A stretch of DNA of 10,173 nucleotides from Clostridia bacterium. Lineage in GTDB: Bacteria > Bacillota > Clostridia > Oscillospirales > Acutalibacteraceae. The stretch's first letter is position 1; the number at the start of each line of letters is the position of its first letter. Below, piece by piece: positions 6,400-10,173 of this stretch. The stretch covers positions 1 to 10,173 of the forward strand of contig CAAEBW010000344.1 in assembly GCA_900754145.1 (NCBI GenBank). The letters run 5' to 3'. A program made the position numbers and the translations under genes. The notes beneath the pieces are model-generated. The model was not told the origin of the DNA, did not search any database, and saw only the letters and a program-made list of their open reading frames with translations.

Positions 6400-9033
6400 A
6401 TGAGTCACAAGTACGTCTACCTTTTCAGCGAAGGCAACGCAAATATGCGTGAGCTTTTAGGCGGTAAGGGCGCAAACCTTGCAGAAATGACCAACATCGG
6501 TCTTCCTGTTCCGCAGGGCTTCACCGTTACTACCGAGGCATGCACGCAGTATTACGAGGACGGCAGAAAAATCAACGATGAAATCCAGGCACAGATTATG
6601 GAGTACATCGACAAAATGGAAGGCATCACCGGTATGAAGTTCGGTGACAAGGAGAACCCGCTTCTCGTTTCCGTTCGTTCGGGCGCCCGCGCTTCAATGC
6701 CCGGTATGATGGATACCATTCTTAACCTCGGTCTTAACGAAGAGGTTGTTGAGGTTATGTCTGCTAAATCCGGCAACCCCCGTTGGGCTTGGGACTGCTA
6801 CAGAAGATTTATTCAGATGTATTCCGACGTTGTTATGGAGGTCGGCAAGAAGTATTTTGAGCAGCTCATCGATGAGATGAAGGCTGAAAAAGGCGTTACT
6901 CAGGATATCGAGCTTACCGCCGAAGACCTTAAGGTACTTGCAGGTCAGTTCAAGGCTGAGTACAAGAACAAAATCGGTAAGGACTTCCCCTCTGATCCTA
7001 AGGAGCAGTTAATGGGCGCTGTTGAAGCCGTTTTCCGTTCTTGGGACAACCCCCGTGCTAACGTTTACCGCCGCGACAACGATATTCCTTATTCTTGGGG
7101 TACCGCTGTTAACGTACAGATGATGGCGTTCGGTAATATGGGCGACGATTGCGGTACAGGCGTTGCCTTCACCCGCGACCCCGCTACAGGCGAGCGCGGA
7201 CTTATGGGCGAGTTCCTTACAAACGCACAGGGCGAGCACGTTGTTGCAGGCGTTCGTACTCCTATGCCGATTGCCGAAATGGCTGATAAATTCCCCGAGG
7301 CTTTCGCTCAGTTTAAAGAGGTTTGCGCTATCCTTGAGGATCACTACCGTGATATGCAGGATATGGAGTTCACCGTTCAGGCGGGCAAGTTATATATGCT
7401 CCAGACCCGTAACGGTAAGCGTACCGCTAAGGCGGCTCTTAAGATTGCCTGCGACCTCGTTGACGAGGGTATGATCGATAAGAAGCAGGCTGTTGCTATG
7501 ATCGATCCCCGTAACCTTGATACACTTCTCCATCCGCAGTTCGACGCTAAGGCTCTTAAAGCCGCTACACCCGCGGGCAAGGGCTTGGGTGCTTCGCCCG
7601 GTGCCGCTTGCGGTAAAGTTGTATTCACAGCTGAAGACGCAGAGGCTTGGAACGCTCGCGGCGAAAAGGTTGTTCTTGTCCGTCTTGAGACCTCCCCTGA
7701 AGACATTACAGGTATGAAGGCTTCTCAGGGTATACTTACCGTTCGCGGCGGTATGACCTCTCACGCTGCCGTTGTTGCACGTGGTATGGGTACCTGCTGT
7801 GTATCAGGCTGCGGCGACATAATTATGGACGAGGAAAATAAGAAGTTCACCCTTGCAGGCAAGACCTATCACGAGGGCGACTATATCTCCATTGACGGTT
7901 CTACCGGTAACATTTATGACGGTATTATCCCGACCGTTGACGCTGAAATTGCAGGCGAGTTCGGCAGAATTATGGCTTGGGCTGACGAGTTCAGAACCCT
8001 TAAGGTTCGCACCAATGCCGACACTCCCGCCGACGCTAAAAAGGCTCGCGAGTTAGGCGCTGAGGGTATCGGTCTCTGCCGTACCGAGCATATGTTCTTC
8101 GAGGCTGACAGAATCGCTGCTTTCCGTGAGATGATCTGCTCCGATACAGTCGAAGAGAGAGAAGCTGCTCTTGCTAAGATTCTTCCCTATCAGCAGGGCG
8201 ACTTTGAAAAGCTTTACGAGGCGCTTGAGGGTAACCCTGTTACCATCCGTTTCCTCGATCCTCCGCTTCACGAGTTCGTTCCTACAGAGGAAGCCGATAT
8301 TGAGGCTCTCGCTAAGGCTCAGGGCAAGTCTGTTGAGGATATCAAGAATATCATCACAGGCTTACACGAGTTCAACCCGATGATGGGTCACCGCGGCTGC
8401 CGTCTTGCAGTTACCTATCCTGAAATCGCTAAGATGCAGACACAGGCTGTTATCCGCGCAGCTATAAATGTTAAGAAGAATCATCCCGACTGGAACATCG
8501 TTCCCGAGATTATGATTCCGCTTACAGGCGAAGTTAAGGAAATGAAGTTCGTTAAGGATATCGTTGTTGCTACCGCTGACGCTGAAATTGCAGCCGCAGG
8601 CGCAGAGCTTAAGTACGAGGTCGGCACAATGATGGAAATCCCGAGAGCCTGCTTAACCGCTGACGAGATTGCTAAGGAAGCTGAGTTCTTCTGCTTCGGT
8701 ACTAACGACCTTACCCAGATGACCTTCGGCTTCAGCCGTGACGACGCAGGTAAGTTCCTCGGTGCTTACTATGATAACAAGATCTATGAGAACGATCCGT
8801 TTGCTAAGCTCGACCAGAACGGCGTAGGCAAGCTTATGGAGATGGCTGTAACACTCGGTAAGAAGGTACGTCCCGAAATGCACTGCGGCATCTGCGGCGA
8901 GCACGGCGGCGACCCCGTTTCTGTTGAGTTCTGCCACAAGATCGGTCTTGACTATGTATCCTGCTCACCCTTCCGCGTTCCGATTGCACGCCTTGCCGCT
9001 GCACAGGCTGCTATCAAATATGGGGAGGACTAA
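6400..9033 (+). CDS. ppdK: Pyruvate, phosphate dikinase (PPDK)
   Basis: PPDK reversibly interconverts pyruvate + ATP + Pi and PEP + AMP + PPi in the cytoplasm; in anaerobic clostridia it can replace or accompany pyruvate kinase in energy-saving glycolysis, or make PEP. The 877 residues match the usual bacterial length. The ATP-grasp nucleotide domain (about 1-340) has GGKGANLAEM and SVRSGARASMPGMMDTILNLG. The swivelling domain has GGMTSHAAVVARGMG with phosphorylated His455, at the same number as in C. symbiosum, and Thr453, the site regulated in plant enzymes. The C-terminal PEP/pyruvate barrel has GLCRTEHMFF (Arg561), FGTNDLTQMTFG (Asn769) and GICGEHGGDP with proton donor Cys832. AGGAGGT at 6384-6390 is 9 bases before the ATG. 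It appears monocistronic, with its own promoter. Codons such as CGT, GCT and GTT dominate more than in the upstream genes, suggesting high expression. No PPDK regulatory protein gene is in the window. Confidence 0.98.
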   Translation: MSHKYVYLFSEGNANMRELLGGKGANLAEMTNIGLPVPQGFTVTTEACTQYYEDGRKINDEIQAQIMEYIDKMEGITGMKFGDKENPLLVSVRSGARASMPGMMDTILNLGLNEEVVEVMSAKSGNPRWAWDCYRRFIQMYSDVVMEVGKKYFEQLIDEMKAEKGVTQDIELTAEDLKVLAGQFKAEYKNKIGKDFPSDPKEQLMGAVEAVFRSWDNPRANVYRRDNDIPYSWGTAVNVQMMAFGNMGDDCGTGVAFTRDPATGERGLMGEFLTNAQGEHVVAGVRTPMPIAEMADKFPEAFAQFKEVCAILEDHYRDMQDMEFTVQAGKLYMLQTRNGKRTAKAALKIACDLVDEGMIDKKQAVAMIDPRNLDTLLHPQFDAKALKAATPAGKGLGASPGAACGKVVFTAEDAEAWNARGEKVVLVRLETSPEDITGMKASQGILTVRGGMTSHAAVVARGMGTCCVSGCGDIIMDEENKKFTLAGKTYHEGDYISIDGSTGNIYDGIIPTVDAEIAGEFGRIMAWADEFRTLKVRTNADTPADAKKARELGAEGIGLCRTEHMFFEADRIAAFREMICSDTVEEREAALAKILPYQQGDFEKLYEALEGNPVTIRFLDPPLHEFVPTEEADIEALAKAQGKSVEDIKNIITGLHEFNPMMGHRGCRLAVTYPEIAKMQTQAVIRAAINVKKNHPDWNIVPEIMIPLTGEVKEMKFVKDIVVATADAEIAAAGAELKYEVGTMMEIPRACLTADEIAKEAEFFCFGTNDLTQMTFGFSRDDAGKFLGAYYDNKIYENDPFAKLDQNGVGKLMEMAVTLGKKVRPEMHCGICGEHGGDPVSVEFCHKIGLDYVSCSPFRVPIARLAAAQAAIKYGED

Positions 9034-9034
9034 T

Positions 9035-9148
9035 CTGTACTTCAGTTTTAAGGTTAATTTTGACCAAGCAGAAGCATACAGAAAATCAACAGACCAATAT
9101 CTTCGTGCAAAACAGTGGGAAGATTTAACTGTTGAAGTCTTTATCTAA
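9035..9148 (+). pseudogene. 3' remnant of an unidentified gene, directly after ppdK
   Basis: In the frame one base behind that of ppdK, 37 codons ending in TAA read like a genuine protein C-terminus (KVNFDQAEAYRKST, DQYLRAKQWEDLTVEVFI). Codon choice is AT-rich and unlike ppdK. The frame is open upstream only because it runs through ppdK out of frame. The sole nearby ATG, at 9020, overlaps ppdK and has no Shine-Dalgarno in front of it. GGGGAGGA at 9022-9029 could serve a CTG start at 9035, but this would be rare. A strong terminator begins 7 bases after the stop, as expected at the natural end of a gene. I infer a truncated gene whose 5' part was lost where accessory DNA joined the ppdK end. 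I do not recognise the family. Confidence 0.45.
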
Positions 9149-9155
9149 AACAATT

Positions 9156-9197
9156 AGCAGGCATATTACTGTAAAAGTAGTATGCCTGCTTTTTTTA
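9156..9197 (+). terminator. Strong intrinsic terminator
   Basis: AGCAGGCATA (9156-9165) pairs perfectly with TATGCCTGCT (9181-9190). The stem extends inward by TTACT/AGTAG with one G-U, to 15 base pairs around the loop GTAAA (9171-9175). The descending arm runs directly into a 7-base T tract (9190-9196). This is a textbook Rho-independent terminator. It would end both ppdK transcripts and the remnant gene, and separates them from the next gene's promoter. Confidence 0.93.
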
Positions 9198-9213
9198 TGC
9201 CCATTTTGCACCT

Positions 9214-9242
9214 TTGTCCCTTTTTCATACCTATTATATAAT
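9214..9242 (+). promoter_or_regulatory. Predicted promoter of the ImmA-like fusion gene
   Basis: TTGTCC (9214-9219, 4 of 6 to the -35 consensus) and a perfect TATAAT (9237-9242) are spaced by 17 bases. Transcription would start near 9249. GAGGTG at 9255-9260 lies 6 bases before the TTG start at 9267, giving a very short leader of about 17 bases. Confidence 0.75.
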
Positions 9243-9266
9243 AAGAATGAAAGCGAGGTGTTCAGT

Positions 9267-10173
9267 TTGAAAAAGCAAAAGTATTACATCAACTTAACAG
9301 ATCAGGAGCGCAGTGAAATCCTATCTTCCCTTTTGATTAAGAAGAATAAACTGACACATCAGGGAAAGTTCACAGATGGTATTGATGAAGTTATTTGTAA
9401 GTTAATGAAAGCACGTACTAAGTTAAAGAAATATGACTCAAGCCTGATTCTCGGTTATGAAGCAAAGAGTGTTCCCATCGAGGACATAATTGAAAGTCTT
9501 GGTCTGACACTTGAATATCAATACATTCGTAAGAACGGTCGTATACTTGGAGAAACCGTTTTTGATGATGACTACATTCCTATTTACAATATGGAAGCCA
9601 AACAGTACGAACTCATTTTTGTTGAGAGAGGTACTATAATTCTTGATGCAAGCCTGCTCAGATGTAGAACTCAAGGGCGATTACGTTTCACCGCAGCTCA
9701 CGAGCTTGCACATTGGCTGATACATCAAGAACTGTACTCAGGCACGGGAGATATGGCGGCTATGTTAAAAAGCATTTCCAAAAGTTCCGATGCAGACAAG
9801 TACATTGAAAGACAAGCAGATATGCTTGGAAGTGCGTTGCTGCTTCCTATCTGCCAAGTAAAAAAAGCGTTTTATCGAACATCAGGTGATGATCGAGTTT
9901 TGAAGTTAAGCTCGGTATATCCCAAAGCCCAAATTCAGCGTTGTATCATTCACCAGATACGGTCTTCGACTAAATTTGTAAGCTGTAAGGATATTAAAAA
10001 ACTGATGTCCGACCTGAAAACCGTGTACCAGGCGATTAACGAGGAGGAAGCGCTGAATAACCTCATGAAATTCAAGGAAACATGGGGCAAGACCTATCCC
10101 TCCTGCGTTAAAAGCTGGGAAGAAAATTGGGACATTCTAAGCACATTTTTCGCATATCCGGCAGAGGTTCGGA
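9267..10173 (+). CDS. ImmA/IrrE-like metallopeptidase fused in frame to IS256-type transposase fragment (3' end outside window)
   Basis: I translated this frame by hand; it is open from TTG 9267 to the window end (302 complete codons). Residues 1-55 (KKQKYYINLTDQERSEIL..., FTDGIDEVICKLMKA) resemble small stand-alone proteins of clostridial mobile elements. Residues ~60-215 are an ImmA/IrrE (peptidase M78) domain: SVPIEDIIESLGLTLEYQYI, then FTAAHELAHWLIH with zinc ligands His145 and His149 and catalytic Glu146, then ERQADMLGSALLLP with probable third ligand Glu181. ImmA proteases cleave ImmR-type repressors of integrative elements; no repressor gene is in the window. From ~217 the sequence is IS256-family transposase (see the separate entry). 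TTG is chosen because GAGGTG at 9255-9260 is well spaced and no ATG lies nearby. The ImmA part keeps its catalytic residues, but the chimera's function is unknown and assembly error is possible. Confidence 0.75.
   Translation, partial: MKKQKYYINLTDQERSEILSSLLIKKNKLTHQGKFTDGIDEVICKLMKARTKLKKYDSSLILGYEAKSVPIEDIIESLGLTLEYQYIRKNGRILGETVFDDDYIPIYNMEAKQYELIFVERGTIILDASLLRCRTQGRLRFTAAHELAHWLIHQELYSGTGDMAAMLKSISKSSDADKYIERQADMLGSALLLPICQVKKAFYRTSGDDRVLKLSSVYPKAQIQRCIIHQIRSSTKFVSCKDIKKLMSDLKTVYQAINEEEALNNLMKFKETWGKTYPSCVKSWEENWDILSTFFAYPAEVR
9915..10173 (+). mobile_element. IS256-family (Mutator-type) transposase fragment, C-terminal part
   Basis: In the same frame as the ImmA domain, residues ~217-302 read as the second half of an IS256-family transposase. 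Landmarks are VYPKAQIQRCIIHQIRSSTKF with the family's C-x2-H element (Cys225, His228), DIKKLMSDLKTVYQA, KFKETWGKTYP, and SWEENWDILSTFFAYPAEVR. The window ends just before the expected YTTN.IE stretch that carries the third catalytic residue. The N-terminal half, with the first two catalytic aspartates, is absent, as is any left terminal inverted repeat. It is therefore not a complete insertion that landed in immA, but a join inside both coding sequences near 9909-9920. The transposase portion cannot be active by itself. Confidence 0.85.

Noticed and set aside
7163..7764. Several 70-124 codon frames in alternative frames of ppdK on both strands
   Set aside because: ppdK is intact with all catalytic motifs, and these frames have low-complexity translations typical of shadow frames.
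8924..9148. Complete 74-residue gene overlapping the ppdK end
   Set aside because: Its first ~37 codons are out-of-frame ppdK sequence with no Shine-Dalgarno. Only the part after the ppdK stop looks like protein, so it is listed as a remnant.
9438..9674. 78-codon minus-strand frame in the ImmA region
   Set aside because: It is antisense to the HELAH metallopeptidase frame and shows no family features.
9900..10173. Complete IS256 insertion with terminal inverted repeats
   Set aside because: No inverted repeat, target duplication or transposase N-terminus is present at the left side of the transposase sequence; only an internal fragment is seen.

Overview
The window looks like a chromosomal segment of a Gram-positive gut-type anaerobe of the Eubacteriales, most likely an Oscillospiraceae/Ruminococcaceae relative. 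This rests on the ecfA2-ecfT-truA order (which in such genomes usually follows the ribosomal protein operon), strong AGGAGG-type ribosome binding sites, a DUF5711-type protein beside a CvpA protein, and a bacterial PPDK whose catalytic histidine has the same number (His455) as in the Clostridium symbiosum enzyme. The genus cannot be fixed from the sequence alone.

Bases 1-6192 form one tightly packed plus-strand operon: the tail of ecfA2 (ECF vitamin transporter ATPase), ecfT (its membrane coupling subunit), truA (tRNA pseudouridine synthase), a membrane-anchored DUF5711-like propeller protein, a CvpA-family membrane protein, and a ClpE/ClpC-like AAA+ unfoldase with an N-terminal four-cysteine zinc finger. 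Gaps are between -8 and +29 bases and each gene has its own Shine-Dalgarno. Bases 6193-6399 are an AT-rich intergenic region holding a long hairpin after the clp gene, an extended -10 promoter, and two inverted repeats in the predicted ppdK leader. Bases 6400-9033 are ppdK, pyruvate phosphate dikinase, a complete central-metabolism gene with a codon usage suggesting high expression.

From 9034 on the character changes from core to accessory DNA. Directly after the ppdK stop there is a 37-codon coding remnant, apparently the C-terminus of an unidentified gene, closed by a strong intrinsic terminator. A separate promoter then drives a TTG-started reading frame that is open to the end of the window. 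By recognisable sequence it is a three-part protein: a short N-terminal segment like small accessory-element proteins, an ImmA/IrrE (M78) metallopeptidase domain with an intact HELAH motif, and, in the same frame, the C-terminal half of an IS256-family transposase without its first two catalytic aspartates. This in-frame ImmA::transposase chimera is the most unusual thing here. It may be a real recombination product, or a mis-assembly at a repeated IS256 sequence next to the window end; the sequence alone cannot decide.
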